Source: Heracleum sosnowskyi
Taxonomy: Eukaryota; Streptophyta; Magnoliopsida; Apiales; Apiaceae
Length of the DNA stretch: 64,000 nucleotides
Assembly (NCBI GenBank): GCA_030848705.1
Contig: CM061238.1
Span: 62,163,133-62,227,132 of the forward strand
Direction: 5' to 3'
Of the stretch, positions 49,538 through 63,322 are shown in pieces; the first letter of the stretch is position 1; each line of letters starts with the position of its first letter. The translations under genes were made by a program, and so were the position numbers. The notes beneath the pieces were generated by a model. The model was not told where the DNA came from. It made no database searches and worked only from the letters and a program-made list of their open reading frames with translations.

Positions 49538-51889
49538 AATGGCCCGCTTCAATTTTCCCCCATTTTCCTTGTATAGCTCCCTTTAGAGGTAAACGTAATC
49601 GGGCGTCCCCTGGTATCTGCTCCGATTCAGGCACGGACAGCTCCAAATGAAGTTTTCTGTAATTCTATAAACCCATAGGGTCAAACTACGAGAAAATATC
49701 CACAAAATGGCCCGCTTCAATTTTTCCCCATTTTCCTTGTATAGCTCCCTTTATAGGTAAACGTAATCGGGCGTCCCCTGGTATGTGCTCCGATTCAGGC
49801 ACGGACAGCTTCAAATGAAGTTTTTTGTAATTCTATAAACCCATAGGGTCAAACTACGAGAAAATATCCACAAAATGGCCCGCTTCAATTTTTCACCATT
49901 TGCCTTGTATAGCTCCCTTTATAGGTAAACGTAATCGGGCGTCCCCTGGTATGTGCTCCGATTCAGGCACGAACAGCTTCAAATGAAGTTTTCTGCAATT
50001 CTATAAACCCATAGGGTCAAACTACGAGAAAATATCCACAAAATGGCCCGCTTCAATTTTTCCCCATTTTCCATGTATAGCTCCCTTTATAGGTAAACGT
50101 AATCGGGCGTCCCCTGGTATGTGCTCCGATTCAGGCACGGACAGCTTCAAATGAAGTTTTCTGTAATTCTATAAACCCATAGGGTCAAACTACGAGAAAA
50201 TATCCCCAAAATGGCCCGCTTCAATTTTCCCCCATTTTCCTTGTATAGCTCCCTTTAGAGGTAAACGTAATCGGGCGTCCCCTGGTATCTGCTCCGATTC
50301 AGGCACGGACATCTCCAAATGAAGTTTCCTGTAATTCTATAAACCCATAGGGTCAAACTACGAGAAAATATCCACAAAATGGCCCGCTTCAATTTTTCCC
50401 CATTTTCCTTGTACAGCTCCCTTTAGAGGTAAACGTAATCGGGCGTCCCCTGGTATCTGCTCCGATTCAGGCACGGACAGCTCCAAATGAAGTTTTCTGT
50501 AATTCTATAAACCCATAGGGTCAAACTAAGAGAAAATATACACAAAATGGCCCGCTTCAATTTCCCCCCATTTTCCTTGTATAGCTCCCTTTAGAGGTAA
50601 ACGTAATCGGGCGTCCCCTGGTATCTGCTCCGATTCAGGCACGGACAGCTCCAAATGAAGTTTTCTGTAATTCTATAAACCCATAGGGTCAAACTACGTG
50701 AAAATATCCACAAAATGGCCCGCTTCAATTTTCCCCCATTTTCCTTGTATAGCTCCCTTTATAGGTAAACGTAATCGGGCGTCCCCTGGTATGTGCTCCG
50801 ATTCAGGCACGGACAGCTTCAAATGAAGTTTTCTGTAATTCTATAAACCCATAGGGTCAAACTACGAGAAAATATCCACAAAATGGTCAGCTTCAATTTT
50901 TCCCCATTTTCCTTGTACAGCTCCCTTTAGAGGTAAACGTAATCGGGCATCCCTTGGTATCTGCTCCGATTCAGGCACGGACAGCTCCAAATGAAGTTTT
51001 CTGTAATTCTATAAACCCATAGGGTCAAACTACGAGAAAATATCCACAAAATGGCCCGCTTCAATTTTTCCCCATTTTCCTTGTATAGCTCCCTTTATAG
51101 GTAAACGTAATCGGGCGTCCCCTGGTATGTGCTCCGATTCAGGCACGGACAACTTCAAATGAAGTTTTCTGTAATTCTATAAACCCATAGGGTCAAACTA
51201 CGAGAAAATATCCACAAAATGGACCGCTTCAATTTTTCCCCATTTGCCTTGTATAGCTCCCTTTATAGGTAAACGTAATCGGGCGTCCCCTGGTATGTGC
51301 TCCGATTCAGGCACGGACAGCTTCAAATGAAGTTTTCTGCAATTCTATAAACCCATAGGGTCAAACTACGAGAAAATATCCACAAAATGGCCCGCTTCAA
51401 TTTTTCCCCATTTTCCTTGTATAGCTCCCTTTAGAGGTAAACGTAATCGGGCGTCCCCTGGTATCTGCTCCGATTCAGGCACGGACAGCTCCAAATGAAG
51501 TTTTCTGTAATTCTATAAACCCATAGGGTCAAACTACGAGAAAATATCCACAAAATGGACCGCTTCAATTTTCCCCCATTTTCCTTGTATAGCTCCCTTT
51601 AGAGGTAAACGTAATCGGGCGTCCCCTGGTATCTGCTCCGATTCAGGCACGGACAGCTCCAAATGAAGTTTTCTGTAATTCTATAAACCCATAGGGTCAA
51701 ACTACGAGAAAATATACACAAGATGGCCCGCTTCAATTTCCCCCCATTTTCCTTGTATAGCTCCCTTTAGAGGTAAACGTAATCGGGCGTCCCCTGGTAT
51801 CTGCTCCGATTCAGGCACGGACAGCTCCAAATGAAGTTTTCTGTAATTCTATAAACCCATAGGGTCAAACTACGTGAAAATATCCACAA
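49538..51889. repeat. Transition region into the 13-monomer family (m296-m309)
   Basis: C, then T with six Ts (AAGTTTTTTG, 49818), T with ATTTGCC, T with CCATG, C, P, D with ACGTG: the order of positions 3-8 of the later 13-monomer unit. m303 (50714) is a hybrid with a C-type head and T49/G80/T106 tail. Then a GGTCAGC monomer, Tt with ACAACTTC, T with TGGACCGC and ATTTGCC, S, C with TGGACCGC, and D with AAGATGG (51721). No clean tandem order. Confidence 0.75.
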
Positions 51890-53233
51890 AATGGCCCGCT
51901 TCAATTTTCCCCCATTTTCCTTGTATAGCTCCCTTTAGAGGTAAACGTAATCGGGCGTCCCTTGGTATCTGCTCCGATTCAGGCACGGACAGCTCCAAAT
52001 GAAGTTTTCTGTAATTCTATAAACCCATAGGGTCAAACTACGAGAAAATATCCACAAAATGGCCTGCTTCAATTTTTCCCCATTTTCCTTGTACAGCTCC
52101 CTTTAGAGGTAAACGTAATCGGGCATCCCTTGGTATCTGCTCCGATTCAGGCACGGACAGCTCCAAATGAAGTTTTCTGTAATTCTATAAACCCATAGGG
52201 TCAAACTACGAGAAAATATCCACAAAATGGCCCGCTTCAATTTTTCCCCATTTTCCTTGTACAGCTCCCTTTAGAGGTAAACGTAATCGGGCGTCCCCTG
52301 GTATCTGCTCCGATTCAGGCACGGACAGCTCCAAATGAAGTTTTCTGTAATTCTATAAACCCATAGGGTCAAACTACGAAAAAATATACACAAAATGGCC
52401 CGCTTCAATTTCCCCCCATTTTCCTTGTATAGCTCCCTTTAGAGGTAAACGTAATCGGGCGTCCCCTGGTATCTGCTCCGATTCAGGCACGGACAGCTCC
52501 AAATGAAGTTTTCTGTAATTCTATAAACCCATAGGGTCAAACTACGTGAAAATATCCACAAAATGGCCCGCTTCAATTTTCCCCCATTTTCCTTGTATAG
52601 CTCCCTTTAGAGGTAAACGTAATCGGGCGTCCCCTGGTATCTGCTCCGATTCAGGCACGGACAGCTCCAAATGAAGTTTTCTGGAATTCTATAAACCCAT
52701 AGGGTCAAACTACGAGAAAATATCCACAAAATGGCCTGCTTCAATTTTTCCCCATTTTCCTTGTACAGCTCCCTTTAGAGGTAAACGTAATCGGGCATCC
52801 CTTGGTATCTGCTCCGATTCAGGCACGGACAGCTCCAAATGAAGTTTTCTGTAATTCTATAAACCCATAGGGTCAAACTACGAGAAAATATCCACAAAAT
52901 GGCCCGCTTCAATTTTTCCCCATTTTCCTTGTACAGCTCCCTTTAGAGGTAAACGTAATCGGGCGTCCCCTGGTATCTGCTCCGATTCAGGCACGGACAG
53001 CTCCAAATGAAGTTTTCTGTAATTCTATAAACCCATAGGGTCAAACTAAGAGAAAATATACACAAAATGGCCCACTTCAATTTCCCCCCATTTTCCTTGT
53101 ATAGCTCCCTTTAGAGGTAAACGTAATCGGGCGTCCCCTGGTATCTGCTCCGATTCAGGCACGGACAGCTCCAAATGAAGTTTTCTGTAATTCTATAAAC
53201 CCATAGGGTCAAACTACGTGAAAATATCCACAA
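51890..53233. repeat. 4-monomer HOR, 672 bp, first pair (m310-m317)
   Basis: Two tandem units of C, B (A68, T73), P, D. D ends in ACGTGAAA, leading back to C. Differences between the units are single bases: CCCTTGG at 51961, TCTGGAATTC near 52683, and the D approach ACGAAAAAATATAC (52377) against AAGAGAAAATATAC. Confidence 0.85.
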
Positions 53234-53569
53234 AATGACCCGCTTCAATTTTTCCCCATTTTCCTTGTATAGCTCCCTTTAGAGGTAAACGTAATCGGGC
53301 GTCCCCTGGTATCTGCTCCGATTCAGGCACGGACAGCTCCAAATGAAGTTTTCTGTAATTCTATAAACCCATAGGGTCAAACTACGAGAAAATATCCACA
53401 AAATGGCCTGCTTCAATTTTTCCCCATTTTCCTTGTATAGCTCCCTTTATAGGTAAACGTAATCGGGCGTCCCCTGGTATGTGCTCCGATTCAGGCACGG
53501 ACAGCTCCAAATGAAGTTTTCTGTAATTCTATAAACCCATAGGGTCAAACTACGTGAAAATATCCACAA
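53234..53569. repeat. Spacer pair with a hybrid monomer (m318-m319)
   Basis: An S monomer starting TGACCCGC, then m319 (53402), which has T8 with T37, T49 and G80 but C106 and an ACGTGAAA end. It combines a B-like start, T-class middle and C-preceding tail, so at least two switches are needed to explain it. Confidence 0.75.
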
Positions 53570-54913
53570 AATGGCCCGCTTCAATTTTCCCCCATTTTCC
53601 TTGTATAGCTCCCTTTAGAGGTAAACGTAATCGGGCGTCCCCTGGTATCTGCTCCGATTCAGGCACGGACAGCTCCAAATGAAGTTTTCTGTAATTCTAT
53701 AAACCCATAGGGTCAAACTACGAGAAAATATCCACAAAATGGCCTGCTTCAATTTTTCCCCATTTTCCTTGTACAGCTCCCTTTAGAGGTAAACGTAATC
53801 GGGCATCCCTTGGTATCTGCTCCGATTCAGGCACGGACAGCTCCAAATGAAGTTTTCTGTAATTCTATAAACCCATAGGGTCAAACTACGAGAAAATATC
53901 CACAAAATGGCCCGCTTCAATTTTTCCCCATTTTCCTTGTACAGCTCCCTTTAGAGGTAAACGTAATCGGGCGTCCCCTGGTATGTGCTCCGATTCAGGC
54001 ACGGACAGCTCCAAATGAAGTTTTCTGTAATTCTATAAACCCATAGGGTCAAACTACGAGAAAATATACACAAAATGGCCCGCTTCAATTTCCCCCCATT
54101 TTCCTTGTATAGCTCCCTTTAGAGGTAAACGTAATCGGGCGTCCCCTGGTATCTGCTCCGATTCAGGCACGGACAGCTCCAAATGAAGTTTTCTGTAATT
54201 CTATAAACCCATAGGGTCAAACTACGTGAAAATATCCACAAAATGGCCCGCTTCAATTTTCCCCCATTTTCCTTGTATAGCTCCCTTTAGAGGTAAACGT
54301 AATCGGGCGTCCCTTGGTATCTGCTCCGATTCAGGCACGGGCAGCTCCAAATGAAGTTTTCTGTAATTCTATAAACCCATAGGGTCAAACTACGAGAAAA
54401 TATCCACAAAATGGCCTGCTTCAATTTTTCCCCATTTTCCTTGTACAGCTCCCTTTAGAGGTAAACGTAATCGGGCATCCCTTGGTATCTGCTCCGATTC
54501 AGGCACGGACAGCTCCAAATGAAGTTTTCTGTAATTCTATAAACCCATAGGGTCAAACTACGAGAAAATATCCACAAAATGGCCCGCTTCAATTTTTCCC
54601 CATTTTCCTTGTACAGCTCCCTTTAGAGGTAAACGTAATCGGGCGTCCCCTGGTATCTGCTCCGATTCAGGCACGGACAGCTCCAAATGAAGTTTTCTGT
54701 AATTCTATAAACCCATAGGGTCAAACTAAGAGAAAATATACACAAAATGGCCCACTTCAATTTCCCCCCATTTTCCTTGTATAGCTCCCTTTAGAGGTAA
54801 ACGTAATCGGGCGTCCCCTGGTATCCGCTCCGATTCAGGCACGGACAGCTCCAAATGAAGTTTTCTGTAATTCTATAAACCCATAGGGTCAAACTACGTG
54901 AAAATATCCACAA
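53570..54913. repeat. 4-monomer HOR, second pair (m320-m327)
   Basis: C, B, P, D twice more. The first P has G80 (TATGTG near 53984). The second C has CCCTTGG and GGGCAGCTCC (54340). The final D carries TGGCCCACTTC and TATCCGCTCC (54821), two marks that appear in position 12 of the 13-monomer units that follow (TATCCG at 59194 and 61380). Confidence 0.85.
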
Positions 54914-55082
54914 AATGACCCGCTTCAATTTTTCCCCATTTTCCTTGTATAGCTCCCTTTAGAGGTAAACGTAATCGGGCGTCCCCTGGTATCTGCTCCG
55001 ATTCAGGCACGGACAGCTCCAAATGAAGTTTTCTGTAATTCTATAAACCCATAGGGTCCAAACTACGTGAAAATATCCACAA
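54914..55082. repeat. Monomer with GGGTCC insertion (m328)
   Basis: An S monomer starting TGACCCGC with an extra C (ATAGGGTCCAAACTACGTG, 55054). The same insertion recurs at 57240, 59427 and 61613, once per 13-monomer unit, and fixes the unit length at 2186-2187. Confidence 0.88.
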
Positions 55083-57268
55083 AATGGCCCGCTTCAATTT
55101 TCCCCCATTTTCCTTGTATAGCTCCCTTTAGAGGTAAACGTAATCGGGCGTCCCTTGGTATCTGCTCCGATTCAGGCACGGACAGCTCCAAATGAAGTTT
55201 TCTGTAATTCTATAAACCCATAGGGTCAAACTACGAGAAAATATCCACAAAATGGCCTGCTTCAATTTTTCCCCATTTTCCTTGTACAGCTCCCTTTAGA
55301 GGTAAACGTAATCGGGCATCCCTTGGTATCTGCTCCGATTCAGGCACGGACAGCTCCAAATGAAGTTTTCTGTAATTCTATAAACCCATAGGGTCAAACT
55401 ACGAGAAAATATCCACAAAATGGCCCGCTTCAATTTTTCCCCATTTTCCTTGTATAGCTCCCTTTATAGGTAAACGTAATCGGGCGTCCCCTGGTATGTG
55501 CTCCGATTCAGGCACGGACAGCTTCAAATGAAGTTTTTTGTAATTCTATAAACCCATAGGGTCAAACTACGAGAAAATATCCACAAAATGGCCCGCTTCA
55601 ATTTTTCCCCATTTGCCTTGTATAGCTCCCTTTATAGGTAAACGTAATCGGGCGTCCCCTGGTATGTGCTCCGATTCAGGCACGGACAGCTTCAAATGAA
55701 GTTTTCTGCAATTCTATAAACCCATAGGGTCAAACTACGAGAAAATATCCACAAAATGGCCCGCTTCAATTTTTCCCCATTTTCCATGTATAGCTCCCTT
55801 TATAGGTAAACGTAATCGGGCGTCCCCTGGTATGTGCTCCGATTCAGGCACGGACAGCTTCAAATGAAGTTTTCTGTAATTCTATAAACCCATAGGGTCA
55901 AACTACGAGAAAATATCCACAAAATGGCCCGCTTCAATTTTCCCCCATTTTCCTTGTATAGCTCCCTTTAGAGGTAAACGTAATCGGGCGTCCCCTGGTA
56001 TCTGCTCCGATTCAGGCACGGACAGCTCCAAATGAAGTTTTCTGTAATTCTATAAACCCATAGGGTCAAACTACGAGAAAATATCCACAAAATGGCCCGC
56101 TTCAATTTTTCCCCATTTTCCTTGTACAGCTCCCTTTAGAGGTAAACGTAATCGGGCGTCCCCTGGTATCTGCTCCGATTCAGGCACGGACAGCTCCAAA
56201 TGAAGTTTTCTGTAATTCTATAAACCCATAGGGTCAAACTAAGAGAAAATATACACAAAATGGCCCGCTTCAATTTCCCCCCCATTTTCCTTGTATAGCT
56301 CCCTTTAGAGGTAAACGTAATCGGGCGTCCCCTGGTATCTGCTCCGATTCAGGCACGGACAGCTCCAAATGAAGTTTTCTGTAATTCTATAAACCCATAG
56401 GGTCAAACTACGTGAAAATATCCACAAAATGGCCCGCTTCAATTTTCCCCCATTTTCCTTGTATAGCTCCCTTTAAAGGTAAACGTAATCGGGCGTCCCC
56501 TGGTATCTGCTCCGATTCAGGCACGGACAGCTCCAAATGAAGTTTTCTGTAATTCTATAAACCCATAGGGTCAAACTACGAGAAAATATCCACAAAATGG
56601 CCTGCTTCAATTTTTCCCCATTTTCCTTGTACAGCTCCCTTTAGAGGTAAACGTAATCGGGCGTCCCTTGGTATCTGCTCCGATTCAGGCACGGACAGCT
56701 CCAAATGAAGTTTTCTGCAATTCTATAAACCCATAGGGTCAAACTACGAGAAAATATCCACAAAATGGCCCGCTTCAATTTTCCCCCATTTTCCTTGTAC
56801 AGCTCCCTTTAGAGGTAAACGTAATCGGGCGTCCCCTGGTATCTGCTCCGATTCAGGCACGGACAGCTCCAAATGAAGTTTTCTGTAATTCTATAAACCC
56901 ATAGGGTCAAACTAAGAGAAAATATCCACAAAATGGCCCGCTTCAATTTCCCCCCATTTTCCTTGTACAGCTCCCTTTAGAGGTAAACGTAATCGGGCGT
57001 CCCCTGGTATCTGCTCCGATTCAGGCACGGACAGCTCCAAATGAAGTTTTCTGTAATTCTATAAACCCATAGGGTCAAACTACGTGAAAATATACACAAA
57101 ATGGCCCGCTTCAATTTTTCCCCATTTTCCTTGTATAGCTCCCTTTAGAGGTAAACGTAATCGGGCGTCCCCTGGTATCTGCTCCGATTCAGGCACGGAC
57201 AGCTCCAAATGAAGTTTTCTGTAATTCTATAAACCCATAGGGTCCAAACTACGTGAAAATATCCACAA
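55083..57268. repeat. 13-monomer HOR, copy 1 (m329-m341)
   Basis: Positions: 1 C with T73, 2 B, 3 T with AAGTTTTTTG, 4 Tc with ATTTGCC, 5 T with CCATG, 6 C, 7 P ending AAGAG with A163, 8 D with an extra C and ACGTG, 9 C, 10 B, 11 P, 12 D, 13 S with GGGTCC. Positions 6-8 and 9-12 both resemble the 4-monomer unit. In this copy, 10-12 are mixed: m338 has C123, m339 combines C20 and C37, and m340 combines D and C37. Confidence 0.9.
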
Positions 57269-59455
57269 AATGACCCGCTTCAATTTTTCCCCATTTTCCT
57301 TGTATAGCTCCCTTTAGAGGTAAACGTAATCGGGCGTCCCTTGGTATCTGCTCCGATTCAGGCACGGACAGCTCCAAATGAAGTTTTCTGTAATTCTATA
57401 AACCCATAGGGTCAAACTACGAGAAAATATCCACAAAATGGCCCGCTTCAATTTTTCCCCATTTTCCTTGTACAGCTCCCTTTAGAGGTAAACGTAATCG
57501 GGCATCCCTTGGTATCTGCTCCGATTCAGGCACGGACAGCTCCAAATGAAGTTTTCTGTAATTCTATAAACCCATAGGGTCAAACTACGAGAAAATATCC
57601 ACAAAATGGCCCGCTTCAATTTTTCCCCATTTTCCTTGTATAGCTCCCTTTATAGGTAAACGTAATCGGGCATCCCCTGGTATGTGCTCCGATTCAGGCA
57701 CGGACAGCTTCAAATGAAGTTTTTTGTAATTCTATAAACCCATAGGGTCAAACTACGAGAAAATATCCACAAAATGGCCCGCTTCAATTTTTCCCCATTT
57801 TCCTTGTATAGCTCCCTTTATAGGTAAACGTAATCGGGCGTCCCCTGGTATGTGCTCCGATTCAGGCACGGACAGCTTCAAATGAAGTTTTTTGCAATTC
57901 TATAAACCCATAGGGTCAAACTACGAGAAAATATCCACAAAATGGCCCGCTTCAATTTTTCCCCATTTGCCATGTATAGCTCCCTTTATAGGTAAACGTA
58001 ATCGGGCGTCCCCTGGTATGTGCTCCGATTCAGGCACGGACAGCTTCAAATGAAGTTTTCTGTAATTCTATAAACCCATAGGGTCAAACTACGAGAAAAT
58101 ATCCACAAAATGGCCCGCTTCAATTTTCCCCCATTTTCCTTGTATAGCTCCCTTTAGAGGTAAACGTAATCGGGCGTCCCCTGGTATCTGCTCCGATTCA
58201 GGCACGGACAGCTCCAAATGAAGTTTTCTGTAATTCTATAAACCCATAGGGTCAAACTACGAGAAAATATCCACAAAATGGCCCGCTTCAATTTTTCCCC
58301 CATTTTCCTTGTACAGCTCCCTTTAGAGGTAAACGTAATCGGGCGTCCCCTGGTATCTGCTCCGATTCAGGCACGGACAGCTCCAAATGAAGTTTTCTGT
58401 AATTCTATAAACCCATAGGGTCAAACTAAGAGAAAATATCCACAAAATGGCCCGCTTCAATTTCCCCCCCATTTTCCTTGTATAGCTCCCTTTAGAGGTA
58501 AACGTAATCGGGCGTCCCCTGGTATCTGCTCCGATTCAGGCACGGACAGCTCCAAATGAAGTTTTCTGTAATTCTATAAACCCATAGGGTCAAACTACGT
58601 GAAAATATACACAAAATGGCCCGCTTCAATTTTCCCCCATTTTCCTTGTATAGCTCCCTTTAAAGGTAAACGTAATCGGGCGTCCCCTGGTATCTGCTCC
58701 GATTCAGGCACGGACAGCTCCAAATGAAGTTTTCTGTAATTCTATAAACCCATAGGGTCAAACTACGAGAAAATATCCACAAAATGGCCCGCTTCAATTT
58801 TCCCCCATTTTCCTTGTACAGCTCCCTTTAGAGGTAAACGTAATCGGGCATCCCTTGGTATCTGCTCCGATTCAGGCACGGACAGCTCCAAATGAAGTTT
58901 TCTGTAATTCTATAAACCCATAGGGTCAAACTACGAGAAAATATCCACAAAATGGCCCGCTTCAATTTTTCCCCATTTTCCTTGTACAGCTCCCTTTAGA
59001 GGTAAACGTAATCGGGCGTCCCCTGGTATCTGCTCCGATTCAGGCACGGACAGCTCCAAATGAAGTTTTCTGTAATTCTATAAACCCATAGGGTCAAACT
59101 AAGAGAAAATATACACAAAATGGCCCGCTTCAATTTCCCCCCATTTTCCTTGTATAGCTCCCTTTAGAGGTAAACGTAATCGGGCGTCCCCTGGTATCCG
59201 CTCCGATTCAGGCACGGACAGCTCCAAATGAAGTTTTCTGTAATTCTATAAACCCATAGGGTCAAACTACGTGAAAATATCCACAAAATGACCCGCTTCA
59301 ATTTTTCCCCATTTTCCTTGTATAGCTCCCTTTAGAGGTAAACGTAATCGGGCGTCCCCTGGTATCTGCTCCGATTCAGGCACGGACAGCTCCAAATGAA
59401 GTTTTCTGTAATTCTATAAACCCATAGGGTCCAAACTACGTGAAAATATCCACAA
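57269..59455. repeat. 13-monomer HOR, copy 2 (m342-m354)
   Basis: Same order, 2187 bp because position 7 (m348, TTTTTCCCCC) also has an extra C. Other private changes: position 1 starts TGACCC, position 3 has GGGCATCC, position 4 has AAGTTTTTTGC without ATTTGCC, and position 5 combines ATTTGCC with CATG. The ATTTGCC mark has moved one monomer, a sign of conversion between adjacent T monomers. Confidence 0.88.
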
Positions 59456-61641
59456 AATGGCCCGCTTCAATTTTCCCCCATTTTCCTTGTATAGCTCCCT
59501 TTAGAGGTAAACGTAATCGGGCGTCCCTTGGTATCTGCTCCGATTCAGGCACGGACAGCTCCAAATGAAGTTTTCTGTAATTCTATAAACCCATAGGGTC
59601 AAACTACGAGAAAATATCCACAAAATGGCCTGCTTCAATTTTTCCCCATTTTCCTTGTACAGCTCCCTTTAGAGGTAAACGTAATCGGGCATCCCTTGGT
59701 ATCTGCTCCGATTCAGGCACGGACAGCTCCAAATGAAGTTTTCTGTAATTCTATAAACCCATAGGGTCAAACTACGAGAAAATATCCACAAAATGGCCCG
59801 CTTCAATTTTTCCCCATTTTCCTTGTATAGCTCCCTTTATAGGTAAACGTAATCGGGCGTCCCCTGGTATGTGCTCCGATTCAGGCACGGACAGCTTCAA
59901 ATGAAGTTTTTTGTAATTCTATAAACCCATAGGGTCAAACTACGAGAAAATATCCACAAAATGGCCCGCTTCAATTTTTCCCCATTTGCCTTGTATAGCT
60001 CCCTTTATAGGTAAACGTAATCGGGCGTCCCCTGGTATGTGCTCCGATTCAGGCACGGACAGCTTCAAATGAAGTTTTCTGCAATTCTATAAACCCATAG
60101 GGTCAAACTACGAGAAAATATCCACAAAATGGCCCGCTTCAATTTTTCCCCATTTTCCATGTATAGCTCCCTTTATAGGTAAACGTAATCGGGCGTCCCC
60201 TGGTATGTGCTCCGATTCAGGCACGGACAGCTTCAAATGAAGTTTTCTGTAATTCTATAAACCCATAGGGTCAAACTACGAGAAAATATCCACAAAATGG
60301 CCCGCTTCAATTTTCCCCCATTTTCCTTGTATAGCTCCCTTTAGAGGTAAACGTAATCGGGCGTCCCCTGGTATCTGCTCCGATTCAGGCACGGACAGCT
60401 CCAAATGAAGTTTTCTGTAATTCTATAAACCCATAGGGTCAAACTACGAGAAAATATCCACAAAATGGCCCGCTTCAATTTTTCCCCATTTTCCTTGTAC
60501 AGCTCCCTTTAGAGGTAAACGTAATCGGGCGTCCCCTGGTATCTGCTCCGATTCAGGCACGGACAGCTCCAAATGAAGTTTTCTGTAATTCTATAAACCC
60601 ATAGGGTCAAACTAAGAGAAAATATACACAAAATGGCCCGCTTCAATTTCCCCCCCATTTTCCTTGTATAGCTCCCTTTAGAGGTAAACGTAATCGGGCG
60701 TCCCCTGGTATCTGCTCCGATTCAGGCACGGACAGCTCCAAATGAAGTTTTCTGTAATTCTATAAACCCATAGGGTCAAACTACGTGAAAATATCCACAA
60801 AATGGCCCGCTTCAATTTTCCCCCATTTTCCTTGTATAGCTCCCTTTAGAGGTAAACGTAATCGGGCGTCCCCTGGTATCTGCTCCGATTCAGGCACGGA
60901 CAGCTCCAAATGAAGTTTTCTGTAATTCTATAAACCCATAGGGTCAAACTACGAGAAAATATCCACAAAATGGCCTGCTTCAATTTTTCCCCATTTTCCT
61001 TGTACAGCTCCCTTTAGAGGTAAACGTAATCGGGCATCCCTTGGTATCTGCTCCGATTCAGGCACGGACAGCTCCAAATGAAGTTTTCTGTAATTCTATA
61101 AACCCATAGGGTCAAACTACGAGAAAATATCCACAAAATGGCCCGCTTCAATTTTTCCCCATTTTCCTTGTACAGCTCCCTTTAGAGGTAAACGTAATCG
61201 GGCGTCCCCTGGTATCTGCTCCGATTCAGGCACGGACAGCTCCAAATGAAGTTTTCTGTAATTCTATAAACCCATAGGGTCAAACTAAGAGAAAATATAC
61301 ACAAAATGGCCCGCTTCAATTTCCCCCCATTTTCCTTGTATAGCTCCCTTTAGAGGTAAACGTAATCGGGCGTCCCCTGGTATCCGCTCCGATTCAGGCA
61401 CGGACAGCTCCAAATGAAGTTTTCTGTAATTCTATAAACCCATAGGGTCAAACTACGTGAAAATATCCACAAAATGACCCGCTTCAATTTTTCCCCATTT
61501 TCCTTGTATAGCTCCCTTTAGAGGTAAACGTAATCGGGCGTCCCCTGGTATCTGCTCCGATTCAGGCACGGACAGCTCCAAATGAAGTTTTCTGTAATTC
61601 TATAAACCCATAGGGTCCAAACTACGTGAAAATATCCATAA
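59456..61641. repeat. 13-monomer HOR, copy 3 (m355-m367)
   Basis: The cleanest copy: all thirteen positions carry their marks (AAGTTTTTTG 59904, ATTTGCC near 59992, CCATG near 60158, TATCCG 61380, GGGTCC 61613). It is closer to copy 1 in positions 1-5 than to its left neighbour, copy 2. Confidence 0.92.
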
Positions 61642-63322
61642 AATGGCCCGCTTCAATTTTCCCCCATTTTCCTTGTATAGCTCCCTTTAGAGGTAAACGT
61701 AATCGGGCGTCCCTTGGTATCTGCTCCGATTCAGGCACGGACAGCTCCAAATGAAGTTTTCTGTAATTCTATAAACCCATAGGGTTAAACTACGAGAAAA
61801 TATCCACAAAATGGCCTGCTTCAATTTTTCCCCATTTTCCTTGTACAGCTCCCTTTAGAGGTAAACGTAATCGGGCATCCCTTGGTATCTGCTCCGATTC
61901 AGGCACGGACAGCTCCAAATGAAGTTTTCTGTAATTCTATAAACCCATAGGGTCAAACTACGAGAAAATATCCACAAAATGGCCCGCTTCAATTTTTCCC
62001 CATTTTCCTTGTATAGCTCCCTTTATAGGTAAACGTAATCGGGCGTCCCCTGGTATGTGCTCCGATTCAGGCACGGACAGCTTCAAATGAAGTTTTTTGT
62101 AATTCTATAAACCCATAGGGTCAAACTACGAGAAAATATCCACAAAATGGCCCGCTTCAATTTTTCCCCATTTGCCTTGTATAGCTCCCTTTATAGGTAA
62201 ACGTAATCGGGCGTCCCCTGGTATGTGCTCCGATTCAGGCACGGACAGCTTCAAATGAAGTTTTCTGCAATTCTATAAACCCATAGGGTCAAACTACGAG
62301 AAAATATCCACAAAATGGCCCGCTTCAATTTTTCCCCATTTTCCATGTATAGCTCCCTTTATAGGTAAACGTAATCGGGCGTCCCCTGGTATGTGCTCCG
62401 ATTCAGGCACGAACAGCTTCAAATGAAGTTTTCTGTAATTCTATAAACCCATAGGGTCAAACTACGAGAAAATATCCACAAAATGGCCCGCTTCAATTTT
62501 CCCCCATTTTCCTTGTATAGCTCCCTTTAGAGGTAAACGTAATCGGGCGTCCCCTGGTATCTGCTCCGATTCAGGCACGGACAACTCCAAATGAAGTTTT
62601 CTGTAATTCTATAAACCCATAGGGTCAAACTACGAGAAAATATCCACAAAATGGCCCGCTTCAATTTTTCCCCATTTTCCTTGTACAGCTCCCTTTAGAG
62701 GTAAACGTAATCGGGCGTCCCCTGGTATCTGCTCCGATTCAGGCACGGACAGCTCCAAATGAAGTTTTCTGTAATTCTATAAACCCATAGGGTCAAACTA
62801 AGAGAAAATATACACAAAATGGCCCGCTTCAATTTCCCCCCCATTTTCCTTGTATAGCTCCCTTTAGAGGTAAACGTAATCGGGCGTCCCCTGGTATCTG
62901 CTCCGATTCAGGCACGGACAGCTCCAAATGAAGTTTTCTGTAATTCTATAAACCCATAGGGTCAAACTACGTGAAAATATCCACAAAATGGCCCGCTTCA
63001 ATTTTCCCCCATTTTCCTTGTATAGCTCCCTTTAGAGGTAAACGTAATCGGGCGTCCCCTGGTATCTGCTCCGATTCAGGCACGGACAGCTCCAAATGAA
63101 GTTTTCTGTAATTCTATAAACCCATAGGGTCAAACTACGAGAAAATATCCACAAAATGGCCTGCTTCAATTTTTCCCCATTTTCCTTGTACAGCTCCCTT
63201 TAGAGGTAAACGTAATCGGGCATCCCTTGGTATCTGCTCCGATTCAGGCACGGACAGCTCCAAATGAAGTTTTCTGTAATTCTATAAACCCATAGGGTCA
63301 AACTACGAGAAAATATCCACAA
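61642..63322. repeat. 13-monomer HOR, copy 4, cut at position 10 (m368-m377)
   Basis: Positions 1-10 are present with the usual marks (AAGTTTTTTG 62090, extra C in the D monomer at 62818). After the B monomer at position 10 the array continues with position 3 rather than 11. Positions 2 and 10 are both B monomers, so an exchange between them would delete exactly these five positions. Private changes: CATAAAATGG (61638), GGGTTAAAC, and GCACGAACAG (62407). Confidence 0.9.
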
